64,000 nucleotides of DNA from Candidatus Thiodiazotropha sp. LNASS1 (GTDB lineage Bacteria > Pseudomonadota > Gammaproteobacteria > Chromatiales > Chromatiaceae), in the NCBI RefSeq assembly GCF_964212655.1, contig NZ_OZ156465.1, positions 806,001 through 870,000 on the forward strand, read 5' to 3'. Both the position numbers and the translations under genes were made by a program. Below, in pieces: positions 34,436 through 43,698 of the stretch (the first letter of the stretch is position 1; each line of letters opens with the position of its first letter). Under the pieces are notes generated by a model. The model had not been told where the DNA came from and searched no databases. It worked only from the letters and a program-made list of their open reading frames with translations.

Positions 34436-35381
34436 TCCACTTATCCTCCATGAGTATACGCAGAGACAACAGCCCGTACTTTCGTTGCAGCTTCTCTAGA
34501 TACGTTGGATCTGTTGCCTTTACGTAGTGGAGCAGACCGAACAAAGAATGTTCTTTCTCATCAAACTTCTTCTCCAGAAAGTCGTTGTATCGTGCTTTAT
34601 CGGTTGTGTAAAAGTGCAGAAGAGTCTCAAGAGTCCTTTTATACTTTGAGTCTATTGTTACATTCCCCTCTTGGGTGATAATCAAACCAAGTATTTTAAC
34701 TTTATTGCCTATATGGGTAATACGTGTTTTTTCTGTATTAATGAAAAGTTTATCAGAAGCATATATGTGAAGCAGTTCTTGAACAGAATCTCTAAGCGAC
34801 AACAGTTTCTCTTTGTTGTCACCAGAAATGATGATGTCATCTGAATAACGTGTGTATATTAAACCGTGCTTTTCACAGAAGTCATGTAAAGCATTATCGA
34901 ATTCATAAAGAAAACCATTGCTAAGTTGAGGTGAAGTAGGAAAGCCAACTGGAATTGAGTCATCCCAGGTCATAATGCGAGAGCAATAAGAAATATATGA
35001 CTCAAAATCTGCTATTGGTATTTGAGCCTTATCTCTTGTCAACACGCGAGTGACGTCTCGTTCCGTTATGTTAGGAAAAAATGATTTGATATCAGTCAAA
35101 AAAAACGCGCTGCTTCCTGCATGAGCACCCACGGCTGTTAAAGTACTTTTCCCCTTTATATAGGAATGAACGACATCAGCGTTTCTCGCCACATGTCGCA
35201 AAATCACCTTATCCAAGAATCTCAAATAGCTTTTGTATTTCTTCGATGTCCTGTAAACCTTACGATCTTTGTATAGAAACTCCTCTACATTCTCTTTAGG
35301 ATCAAAAGAACAAAAGTCATCAAAACTTTCCCTGTTGTGGAAAACTGCAATAAATGACTGTTCTAATGTTCGATTACCCAC
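34422..35381 (-). CDS. Retron-type reverse transcriptase
   Basis: 319 residues starting at GTG 35381; an in-frame TAA four codons upstream excludes an earlier start, and AAGGA lies 7–11 bases before it. Polymerase motifs are complete: FFLTDIKSFFPNI (first catalytic Asp), GFPTSPQLSNGFLYEFD, and the active site RYSDDIIISG (Y179-S-D-D). The C-terminal part has retron-like ILGLIITQEGNVTI (VTG-region, diverged to ILG) and GLLHYVKATDPTYLEKLQRKYG. The retron NAxxH motif is also diverged (TAVGAH). It would copy the structured RNA just upstream and hold the msDNA next to the ATPase effector. Confidence 0.82.
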   Translation of the reverse strand: MGNRTLEQSFIAVFHNRESFDDFCSFDPKENVEEFLYKDRKVYRTSKKYKSYLRFLDKVILRHVARNADVVHSYIKGKSTLTAVGAHAGSSAFFLTDIKSFFPNITERDVTRVLTRDKAQIPIADFESYISYCSRIMTWDDSIPVGFPTSPQLSNGFLYEFDNALHDFCEKHGLIYTRYSDDIIISGDNKEKLLSLRDSVQELLHIYASDKLFINTEKTRITHIGNKVKILGLIITQEGNVTIDSKYKRTLETLLHFYTTDKARYNDFLEKKFDEKEHSLFGLLHYVKATDPTYLEKLQRKYGLLSLRILMEDKWSDKG

Positions 35382-35459
35382 ATTAATTCCTTAGTAAATC
35401 ATTGGGCATTTTCCTAGGAAAACAACTTTAAATTAGATATTAAAAGGGAATCATTGTGG

Positions 35460-35700
35460 CATCGAAATGTACAGCTAGCAAATACAGGCCATACTGGAGA
35501 TGAAGAGGTAGAAATAGTAGTTAGAAAGGATAAAGCCTTAGCGCAGACTTTAAGGGGAGCTAGCTTGGGAACGAGCACTTTCTTCAAAGGAAAGAAGGCT
35601 TATTTTTCAACTACCTGCCCCCAGAGGGGGCAGCCAGAAGAAACTACCTTGTAGGCACCTAGGGACCAGCTGAACGACTGGAGATGCTCCTAGTCACTGG
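35460..35700 (-). ncRNA. Probable retron msr–msd RNA
   Basis: On the minus strand, upstream of the reverse transcriptase, three hairpins are followed by a long stem. Hairpins: GACT-A-GGAG/CTCCAGTC (35676–35695), a short CTAC/GTAG stem, and CTGCCCCC-TCT-GGGGGCAG (35615–35633). The long imperfect stem pairs 35595–35614 with 35517–35539 (both arms read GTAGTT...AAGCCTT on one strand or the other), enclosing about 55 nt; this looks like msd. The order short msr hairpins then long msd stem, then RT, is that of retrons. I could not identify the a1/a2 pair or the branching guanosine, so the ends are approximate. Confidence 0.5.
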
Positions 35701-35820
35701 TAATAGAATTATAGTCCTACAACACTGAAGCGGTCAAAATGAATATTTCAGATAAATAGTCATACTTATCAGTGAGATAGGACGGTTACCTGAGACACTT
35801 TAATATATTGAGGCCTGTAA

Positions 35821-36124
35821 ATAGCTAAGCAAGAGAATCTTTTCCCATTTATTAATTTTTTAAGGGTTGCTCTTTGAGATCTCGAGATTCTATGTTCCCT
35901 CGCTGGCCCGTGAATTATTAGTCGATGCCTGTTTTCCTAATCTAATCTGTGTGTTCTATTCAACCTTCCTTAGGAATAAGAGAGACGCGTGTACTTTCCA
36001 CAAAGCAGTTTGATCTATTTGTCAAAAGCCAAATCTGGTTAACAGGCCAGATTTAGTCTTTACTAATTACAACTTGGTAAGTCTGCTTGTGGGCGAAAAA
36101 AACATCATATACTGCCAAACTCGA
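35821..36124. other. Intergenic region with one inverted repeat
   Basis: No gene seen. An inverted repeat AAATCTGG/CCAGATTT (36031–36038, 36047–36054) followed by AGTCTTT could terminate rightward transcripts. Its loop contains GTTAACAGGCC, shared with the dispersed repeat of the first 19 kb, possibly by chance. Confidence 0.35.
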
Positions 36125-36291
36125 TGTCTGCTACTGGCCGAAACCAGTCATTCTACAAATCAAAATAATCCGACTTGATTCTCCCATCCTAGTGCTCGAA
36201 CCTTTTTTACCTGGTCAAAGACCCTTCCCACTGTTCCGGCTATTGATTGAATGCATCAATCCCTACAGAAAAGGGTATCGCTATCATCACC
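36125..36291. repeat. Diverged intergenic repeat, copy A
   Basis: About 165 bp that align, with many substitutions, to 40734–40893. Shared blocks include ATCAAAATAATCC, CTCGA-CCTT, CCACTGT and ACAGAAA(A)GGGTxTCGCTAT. It ends 12 bp from the stop codon of the chemotaxis receptor gene. Confidence 0.6.
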
Positions 36292-36302
36292 ACACTGAAA
36301 TA

Positions 36303-38168
36303 TCAGGTTACTTTAAAATGTGAAATATTCTCTTGTAGCTGATTGGCCAGTCCGGACAATTCAATGCTTGTACGATCCAGTTGTTCCGTGCCGGTAGCAC
36401 TTTCATCCGATACCTGGGCAATACGTACTATGCTCTGGTTTATTTCATCGGCTACCGCCGATTGCTGTTCGGATGCAGTTGCAATCTGTGTGTTCATATC
36501 CCGGATGGTTGCAATTGATTCGGATATGGCCTGCAATGATGCGCCTCCCTGTTGAGCCTGTTTGACGGTAATGAGAACCTGATTGCTTCCCGCTTCCATT
36601 GCCGCAACGGCGTCCTGCGACTTGTTTTGAAGCTTTTCAATAATGTTTTTGATCTCTTCGGTAGCATCCTGGCTTCGCTGCGCCAGGGTACGCACCTCAT
36701 CCGCCACAACAGCAAATCCTCGACCCTGCTCTCCTGCACGTGCGGCCTCAATAGCCGCATTTAAAGCCAATAGATTTGTCTGCTCCGCAATACCCGTTAT
36801 GACGTTCAAAACAGTATCGATATTCCCGCTTTGCTGTTCAAGTTCCTTGATGGTGGTTGCCACATCCTCGATCTGTTTTGCCAGTTCCTGTATACCATTA
36901 ATTGATTTTTTCACCTCAGCAGAGCCCGCACTGGCCTCCTGATCGGCTGCACTGGAAGTATCCGCAGCCCGTGCGGCGCTTTGTGCAACTTCCTGTACGG
37001 TAGCTGCCATTTCATTCATTGCCGTTGCTACCTGGTCGCTTTCTGTCCGTTGTTGCTGCATGCCGGAAGAGGTGTTGGACGTTACTTGCGTAATCTGGTG
37101 GGAGGCTTCCGTTACAGCATGGGCAGACTCGGTTACCTTGTTCAGCAATTTCTGGAATTCATCCATCATGCCATTAAAGGAGTATGCCATTTCACTTATC
37201 TCGCCTTTGTTCTTAATATTTGCCCGCAAGGTAAGATCACGGTTTTCCGCTGCTTGTTTAAGCGTATCGGTAAACAGCTGAATAGGATGTCGAATAAAGC
37301 CGGATAGCCAAAGCAATAGACCGACCAAAACCAGTACCAGTAACAGGCTACTTCCGATCTTGAGAATATTGGCTTGCTTTTTGTGGTCTGCAATTGCTGC
37401 ATTTACCTGCTCAACGAGTGTCTTTATCAACGTTTCCGTACGATGCACTGTTGCACGCAATTGACCGCGAATCCCCTCCTTGGGACTTAAGCCCTTGCGC
37501 TTATATCCATCAACAAGGGATAAAAAATCGCTCTTATATTTTTTCAATGCCTGGGAAATCCTGTTTTTTACCTCGACGGGTATCGTACTTGCCGCCAGTG
37601 TCTGTTTAAATTTGACAATATTATTGTTGTACTTGGTTTCATATTTAAGATCATCCCTTAGCATGAAATCCTTTTCGTTTCTGCGAAGCATCAGCATGTC
37701 GCTGAGCAATTGGTACTCGTGTTGCTCTTTCACAAGCTTTTCTATGCCATGAACAGCGTTTCGCAGACTGCCATAGAGCCCATCTTTATGGTGCAGTCCG
37801 ATCTCCTGCTGTACAGACACCAGCGCACGAAACTTGACAGTATATTGCTCAAGGATCGTTCCTACCTCTATGGCATCATCATTTTCAATACCGGAGCTTT
37901 TGAGTTTTTCAGATAATCCCTGAACCTTTTGCTGAAGGAGCTTGTGGTTAGCCTCAAATTTCTCAAGATACTTGAGGTCTTTGCGCATCAGGAAATCCTT
38001 TTCATTGCGGCGCAACATCAGCATCCCGGCTTCTATCTGGGCCAGGAGTGTTTTTTCCTGCTCAAGCTCTAAAAGTGTATTGGTTATGTAGCGGTCAAGG
38101 CCTATCTGAACAATCATACTGATGACAACTATGCTGATCAGCAGAAAAAATTGTTGTTTAATAGACAT
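36303..38168 (-). CDS. Methyl-accepting chemotaxis protein with HBM-type periplasmic sensor
   Basis: 621 residues from the ATG at 38168 (GGAGG 9–13 bases upstream); an ATG five codons earlier is less likely. Membrane helix (about 5–25), a helical bimodular (HBM-like) sensor with the repeated segments [23 protein letters not shown] and [23 protein letters not shown], second helix (about 275–295), HAMP, and the cytoplasmic signalling domain with the hairpin tip [40 protein letters not shown]. No CheR-binding NWxxF tail. HBM sensors in other bacteria bind organic acids; the ligand here is unknown. Confidence 0.9.
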   Translation of the reverse strand: MSIKQQFFLLISIVVISMIVQIGLDRYITNTLLELEQEKTLLAQIEAGMLMLRRNEKDFLMRKDLKYLEKFEANHKLLQQKVQGLSEKLKSSGIENDDAIEVGTILEQYTVKFRALVSVQQEIGLHHKDGLYGSLRNAVHGIEKLVKEQHEYQLLSDMLMLRRNEKDFMLRDDLKYETKYNNNIVKFKQTLAASTIPVEVKNRISQALKKYKSDFLSLVDGYKRKGLSPKEGIRGQLRATVHRTETLIKTLVEQVNAAIADHKKQANILKIGSSLLLVLVLVGLLLWLSGFIRHPIQLFTDTLKQAAENRDLTLRANIKNKGEISEMAYSFNGMMDEFQKLLNKVTESAHAVTEASHQITQVTSNTSSGMQQQRTESDQVATAMNEMAATVQEVAQSAARAADTSSAADQEASAGSAEVKKSINGIQELAKQIEDVATTIKELEQQSGNIDTVLNVITGIAEQTNLLALNAAIEAARAGEQGRGFAVVADEVRTLAQRSQDATEEIKNIIEKLQNKSQDAVAAMEAGSNQVLITVKQAQQGGASLQAISESIATIRDMNTQIATASEQQSAVADEINQSIVRIAQVSDESATGTEQLDRTSIELSGLANQLQENISHFKVT

Positions 38169-38475
38169 TTGCGAATCCTCCATGACATATTTGCGGATAT
38201 TCTTTTACCTTGAATTGTCTAGCGACCACTATCCAACATCCTTTAATGACACTTATCACACATAGGAAAATATATAAATTTCAAAGATCTTTATAAGGCT
38301 CAATATACATACGAAAAGACAATACCCGAAAACTGAACTTTCATGAAATGCCTGCTGATATTCTGGAGAGCCCAGAAGCGTTACTGGAATGGGCTAAAAA
38401 GGTAACAGGTGCAGCTCGACGGTCTAAGGCATGGCTTGCTAATTAAGTCTTCTTGGAATGTACGAGCGATAAAGC

Positions 38476-40539
38476 TTATGCGTCAACCGGCGACTCTCCT
38501 GGGGAAACATTCTGGGAACTGTCCTGGGCTACCCGGACTTGGTTCCTGCCCCGGGCCTTGGCTTGGTAGAGCGCACGATCGGCCTCGTTGATCAGACCCT
38601 CTGCCGTCAGACGCGACTCGATTTGGGCTGAAACCCCAATACTGATGGTGAATGACAGAGGCACTTCCAGACCGGGTGCGTTGATTTTCAGATTCGATGC
38701 CGCCTTACGCACGCGCTCGGCCAAGGTGTAGGCCTCCTGTAGGGGTGTTTCCGGCAGGACCAGGATGAACTCCTCGCCGCCAAAGCGACCCGCGCAGTCC
38801 ACATCCCGAGTCTGATCCTGAAGCAATTTGCCAAGCGTCTTTAGCACCAGATCGCCCATCTGGTGACCATGGGTATCATTCACCAGTTTGAAGTGGTCGA
38901 TATCAATCATACAGATGGCTACCGCACGTCTATATCGCTTGTTGTGGTGCATTATCTGCTCGAGGAATCGCTCGGTCTCCCGTCGATTGCATAGGCCAGT
39001 AAGCGGATCGTGGCTGGCCATGCGCTTCAGTTCATCGCGTAGCTGCTTGCGCTCAGTGATATCCTCGAAGGTGACGATGACCCCGTTGACGCTGTCTTCG
39101 TATTCCATAGGAGCCGCAGTGTAGGCCACAGGCAATTGACTGCCGTCACTGCGGTTGAAGGTATCCTCCTCCACCCGCTGCACCTGCTCGTGCTCCAGAA
39201 CAGCCGAGATGGGCGAGCCCCCCTGCGCTTTCCCCCGTTCCCCGCCCCAAACCAAATCAACGAAGCGGCGTCCGAGCGCCAACGCCTCGGACCAGTGCAG
39301 CAGATGCTCCGCTTCCGGGTTCATTAGAGTAACCGTGCCTTTTTTGTCCAGCACAACCAGGCCTTCCGCCAGTTCCGAGGTGATGGTGCGAAGTCGTCGT
39401 TCATTGCGCTTCAGTGAATCCACCGCGGTCCGCTCACGTTGGAGCGCGACGGCCAGAACGGCACTACCTACCATCAAAAGGATGGAGAGCGCCAATAACA
39501 GAATAAAGCCATACTTGAAGCGCTTCTCCAACTCCTTGGCCAGATGACTCTGCGGAACCAGTTTCACCACCTTCCAGAAATACTCTCGACCGGAAAGACT
39601 GGCAAGACTTTCACCAGTCACATCCACACTGCCATCGGCGGAGATAATCCCAGCACGCAGCGGGTATACCGTGCGCCAGGTGAATATACCGGCATCAACA
39701 AAACGCTGCCCCTGTCCCATGGTCTTAATGGACTCCCAGACGTCCGGATAGGCGTTCGAGAAACGCCGCTCGTTCTTGAACATGAAGCCCCATTCGTCTT
39801 CCGGATCGGGCGCCAGCAGCCAATATCCATCACGGTTGAGCATCATGATCTCCCCCACCGTGCCTCGCGCCGATGACTGAAGGGAACCGATCAGTTCCTG
39901 TCCGAAATAGTTTACCAGCACGATGCCCCGTTTATTTCCCTGTGCATCGAACACAGGGGTACCGATGCGAATCATAGGTTTGAAGGGGCGCTCGATCTCG
40001 CCACGTTCAACATTCAGATCCAGGGGCGACACAAACAGGGTTCCACGCGAAAGCTCGAATGTATCGCTGAAGTAATAACGACCGGCCTTGTTCTGCAGAC
40101 GATCCGGTTTGACCAGGGTCGGCGCTCCGCTGTTATAGTTGACGCGAACACGCTCCTGCCCGTTTTCGTCCAAGTATCTCACCTGGTCAAAACTCTGCTT
40201 GCTACGCGAGAAGTTCAGAAACTCACGGCCAAGTTTTTGCAGGGAAGAGGTTGATCCGTTCTCGAAAAATTCCTGAAGACTCACCGAGTTAGCCAGTATA
40301 GCAACATCCTTGGCGATTCCCTGGATGCTCTGATCGATGTCGCGGGACCCAATCTCCGCGTTGTGTTTCTCCCGCTCCGCGATCAGTTCTCGATCGATAG
40401 AGTAGTCGAGGTAGTAGAATCCGGTGATCACGGCCACCAGCATGATCGTCCCAGGCAGGAAGAAGCGCAGGACATCACGCAGCTGTATGCGTATACCGTT
40501 TTCATGACGATTCGACGACTTCAATTCAATCGACACCAT
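38476..40539 (-). CDS. Membrane diguanylate cyclase (Cache–PAS–GGDEF)
   Basis: 687 residues. Membrane helix about 24–46, a large periplasmic dCache-like sensor (about 50–340; RYLDENGQERVRVNYNSG, GRYYFSDTFELSRGTLFVSPLDLNVERGEIERPFKPMIRIGTPVFD), second helix about 345–370, a PAS domain (about 385–510) and a GGDEF domain. The active-site motif is FGGEEF and the allosteric RxxD site (RDVD) is five residues before it, so it should make cyclic di-GMP with product inhibition. A proline/serine-rich tail ends the protein. No operon partner. Confidence 0.92.
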   Translation of the reverse strand: MVSIELKSSNRHENGIRIQLRDVLRFFLPGTIMLVAVITGFYYLDYSIDRELIAEREKHNAEIGSRDIDQSIQGIAKDVAILANSVSLQEFFENGSTSSLQKLGREFLNFSRSKQSFDQVRYLDENGQERVRVNYNSGAPTLVKPDRLQNKAGRYYFSDTFELSRGTLFVSPLDLNVERGEIERPFKPMIRIGTPVFDAQGNKRGIVLVNYFGQELIGSLQSSARGTVGEIMMLNRDGYWLLAPDPEDEWGFMFKNERRFSNAYPDVWESIKTMGQGQRFVDAGIFTWRTVYPLRAGIISADGSVDVTGESLASLSGREYFWKVVKLVPQSHLAKELEKRFKYGFILLLALSILLMVGSAVLAVALQRERTAVDSLKRNERRLRTITSELAEGLVVLDKKGTVTLMNPEAEHLLHWSEALALGRRFVDLVWGGERGKAQGGSPISAVLEHEQVQRVEEDTFNRSDGSQLPVAYTAAPMEYEDSVNGVIVTFEDITERKQLRDELKRMASHDPLTGLCNRRETERFLEQIMHHNKRYRRAVAICMIDIDHFKLVNDTHGHQMGDLVLKTLGKLLQDQTRDVDCAGRFGGEEFILVLPETPLQEAYTLAERVRKAASNLKINAPGLEVPLSFTISIGVSAQIESRLTAEGLINEADRALYQAKARGRNQVRVAQDSSQNVSPGESPVDA

Positions 40540-40733
40540 TTTCGATCACTCAATAATCAAGGACTATACTAAAGAATAACATTGAAAATCTCGCACTCTT
40601 ATTATTGGTATTTATAAATATCAATGAATTGCTTCCATGCCTGATTTAGTAATTACTTGCCAATCTATGCAACAGATATCAATCTTTATGGATGTCTGCT
40701 GAGCACTGATAGCGATAGTTATTCGAAAATCAC
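40540..40733. other. Intergenic region, nothing recognised
   Basis: A+T-rich spacer upstream of the diguanylate cyclase gene, which must hold its promoter; I cannot point to a convincing -35/-10 pair. Confidence 0.3.
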
Positions 40734-40893
40734 TCAAGTGATCGCTATTGTCCGAAATCAGTTATTGTGTATATCAAAATAATCCAACTGCCCCCCAGCC
40801 CAAACACTCGATCCTTGTATCTACTGATCAATCTTCCTTCCACTGTACTACCACTGGGTAAATACATCTATCCCCACAGAAAGGGTGTCGCTA
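40734..40893. repeat. Diverged intergenic repeat, copy B
   Basis: Partner of copy A at 36125–36291, same orientation. It lies between the diguanylate cyclase and the stop of the PAS–GAF–GGDEF–EAL gene. About 220 bp follow to 41117 without other features. Confidence 0.6.
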
Positions 40894-41117
40894 TAATCTT
40901 GGTTGGAAAATGTCATCTGCAAACTGTTTACGGGACTTGAAGCGGAGACTTCAAGTAATCCAATTGCCCGATCGGACACTCAATGGACTTTATTATCAGG
41001 AAGTCTAGTGTCCGCTTTCAGCTGTTCGACATTGAGTAGTCCTGCCAAAGACGTGCTGTAGTAGCACCACTTCAGACTATTTGGGAGTTATGGCACTAAA
41101 TCGCTCTGATTGATGAG

Positions 41118-43367
41118 TTACGACCACATGCTTCTTCCGTTATCAATATTACTGTTTAAAATTTGCGTAATCTCATCAGCGCCAACTGGTTTACTGAATA
41201 AGTAACCTTGTGCGGTGTCACATCCCAGATCGTTCAGCACATCAAACTGATCGGCGGTCTCGACCCCCTCGGCAATGATTCTGTGCTGCAGCTTATGGCC
41301 TAAATCGATCATAGATGCAATCAGAAGCTGTGTTTCATCATCGGATAGCATGTCATTGACAAAGTGCCTGTCTATTTTCAGGTAATCAGCTGTTAGATGT
41401 TTTAGCGATGCAAACGACGAATAACCCACTCCAAAATCATCGATCGCTATCAACACGCCAAGGTCTTTCAATTCTCGAAATACAGTAAGGTTTTCTGGAT
41501 TTGTCTGGACAACATTTTCTGTTACTTCCAGTTCCAGTTCAGTCGGATTCATCCCTGTCTCTTCAATGACGCGATTGATAAGAGAAACAAAGTCCTTATC
41601 GAGAAAATGGCTTGGTGATATGTTCACTGCCATCCTGACTGCCGGTATGCCAGCCTTTCTGCACGCAACGGCATGATTGCATGCTGTTCGCAATACCCAC
41701 TCAGTGAGCGGTTTGATCATACCGATTCTTTCAGCTGTGGCTATGAACTCTGTTGGGGGAACCTGGCCCAGCTGTGGGTGATTCCAACGTGACAATGCCT
41801 CGACACCGATTATTTCACCGGTATGCATCAGGATCTGTGGCTGATAGACAAGTGACAGTTGCTGCTTTTCCACCGCCTCTCTCAGGGCTTGTTCTACCCG
41901 GAAACGGTGTTCAGCTTTGTGGGTGAGTTCTGGCTTATAGAAAGCATACTGATTTTTCCCATGCTCCTTGGCAGAGTAGAGTGAGGTATCAGCAGCTTTC
42001 AGCATGGTAGAAAGATTCTCACCATCATCAGGGTAGTGGGCGATACCAATACTGCAGCTTGGGGTAAATTTTCTGGCGGACAGTTCAATCGGCTCCGAAA
42101 TCATATCCAGACAACGTTGAGCCACATGTGCAGCTGCATAATCATCATCCACGTCTTTCACAATGATGCAGAATTCATCACCGCTGAGACGTGCCACAAA
42201 ATCAATCTCCCGGCTGACACTCTTCAGACACTTGGCGATATCTTTGAGCAGCAGATCACCCGCATCATGTCCAAGACTGTCATTCACACCTTTGAAATCA
42301 TCCAGGTCGACATACAGAAGCGCGAAACGTCGCCCACTGCGGTCGGATGATTTTATCGATTCCTCAAGCTGCTGATAAAAGCGCACACGACTGGCAAGCC
42401 CGGTCAATTCATCTTTATAGGCTAATTCACGGATGCGTTTTTGGGCTTGATCGCGCTCCATGACGATCCCTGCGAGTCGGGCCGCGGATTTCAGATCCTC
42501 CAATTCCTCATCATTGGGCAGCGCGGGATGATTGTAATACATACCAAAAGCGCCCAGCACCTTTCCCGAGGAATTTTTGATGGGCTCAGACCAGCAACAT
42601 CGCAAGCCGTGTGGCAGTGCTACATGCTTGATTATTACCCACTTGGGGTCCGTTTCAATATTCTCCACAAGTACCCGATGACCGGTATAGGTGGAAGTGC
42701 CGCATGACCCGACGTTGGGTCCGTATTCCAAGCCATGCACTGCTTCGCAATACTCCTTAGGCAGGCTCGGTGCTCCGCCATGCAGGAGTTTTCCATCCTC
42801 CAGTTCAAGCATGGAACAGCGCATGCCGGGATGGCGTCCCTCATACATCAACGCTATCTGGTCATAAATCACCGGTGCTGGTTCCCCTGTTGCAATCAAC
42901 TCCAGGATTTCAGCATTTTTTGCTAAGTATGATTCGGTCTTTTTGCGCTCCGTGATATCGACATGGGTCCCCACCAATCGTATCGCTTTACCGTCGGATG
43001 CACGATTGACGAGAAATGCGCGGGACAATACCACGACCTCATGACCATCCTTGTGTCGCATACGCATTTCAACCTCAAATGAATCTGCGTTTCCGGACAG
43101 ATGATCTTCAACCGTTTTTAAGACCCTCTCCTTATCATCCGGGTGAACCAGACTTGCCCATGTATCCAGATGATGTTCAAGCTCGTCTTCTTCATAACCG
43201 AGCATGCTTTTCCATTGGCGAGAGTAATAGACATCATCTGTCTCCAGATTCCAGTCCCACAAACCGTCATTTGCCCCTTTCAAGGCCAGAGTAAGGCGCT
43301 CTTCACTGAGAAATAGTTCATGTTCAGCAGTTAGTTGACGCTTTAACTGACTGTTAATACTAGACAT
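41118..43367 (-). CDS. Cytoplasmic cyclic di-GMP enzyme (PAS–GAF–GGDEF–EAL)
   Basis: 749 residues, no membrane helix. PAS/PAC about 20–140 (ANDGLWDWNLETDDVYYSRQWKSMLGYEEDEL), GAF about 155–300 (GPNVGSCGTSTYTGHRVLVENI), GGDEF about 310–470 and EAL about 485–740. The cyclase motif reads RLSGDEF, with Ser for the first Gly, so synthesis may be weak or lost. The phosphodiesterase motifs are complete: GVEALSRWNHP, NISPSHF, LEVTENV, IDDFGVGYSSF, LKIDRHFV and IAEGVET. Net activity is probably breakdown of cyclic di-GMP, gated by PAS and GAF ligands. Confidence 0.92.
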   Translation of the reverse strand: MSSINSQLKRQLTAEHELFLSEERLTLALKGANDGLWDWNLETDDVYYSRQWKSMLGYEEDELEHHLDTWASLVHPDDKERVLKTVEDHLSGNADSFEVEMRMRHKDGHEVVVLSRAFLVNRASDGKAIRLVGTHVDITERKKTESYLAKNAEILELIATGEPAPVIYDQIALMYEGRHPGMRCSMLELEDGKLLHGGAPSLPKEYCEAVHGLEYGPNVGSCGTSTYTGHRVLVENIETDPKWVIIKHVALPHGLRCCWSEPIKNSSGKVLGAFGMYYNHPALPNDEELEDLKSAARLAGIVMERDQAQKRIRELAYKDELTGLASRVRFYQQLEESIKSSDRSGRRFALLYVDLDDFKGVNDSLGHDAGDLLLKDIAKCLKSVSREIDFVARLSGDEFCIIVKDVDDDYAAAHVAQRCLDMISEPIELSARKFTPSCSIGIAHYPDDGENLSTMLKAADTSLYSAKEHGKNQYAFYKPELTHKAEHRFRVEQALREAVEKQQLSLVYQPQILMHTGEIIGVEALSRWNHPQLGQVPPTEFIATAERIGMIKPLTEWVLRTACNHAVACRKAGIPAVRMAVNISPSHFLDKDFVSLINRVIEETGMNPTELELEVTENVVQTNPENLTVFRELKDLGVLIAIDDFGVGYSSFASLKHLTADYLKIDRHFVNDMLSDDETQLLIASMIDLGHKLQHRIIAEGVETADQFDVLNDLGCDTAQGYLFSKPVGADEITQILNSNIDNGRSMWS

Positions 43368-43698
43368 TATTTAATTTTACCCATCATGACAGACAAATTA
43401 CCAATCCTATTATTTCTACATTCATATGCGACACTAGTACAAATCAATTTATTCTGTAATAGGAGCTGCAGGCCAATAGGCATCCAAAATCTAAGGAAGA
43501 TCACTGTCATCTACAATGCCTTCTTGAGTCAGACAATTCAGAATGTCTGTACACTTCAATGAATCAGCAGCTATATTAGCGAAACTTCTTGTGATTCAAT
43601 ATTTTACCGTAAATCTTTTAATCACTATTATTACTCTATGACCAATCAGATAGGGATCCTTTCTCACATCACATAAGCCCGGCTGATCATACTCTGCA
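43368..43698. other. Intergenic region between divergent genes, nothing recognised
   Basis: 331 bp, A+T-rich, between the divergent EAL protein and lipoprotein genes. It should hold both promoters, but no box is clear enough to call. Confidence 0.3.

Noticed and set aside
35454-35654. 66-codon open frame on the plus strand
   Set aside because: It is antisense to the probable retron RNA and its repeats explain the sequence better.
35485-35820. TACAGGCC/GGCCTGTA as retron a1/a2 arms
   Set aside because: The two 8-bp segments are more than 320 nt apart, too far for a usual retron RNA, and 8 bp can pair by chance.
36087-36323. 78-codon open frame
   Set aside because: It lies in the diverged intergenic repeat and runs into the end of the chemoreceptor gene.
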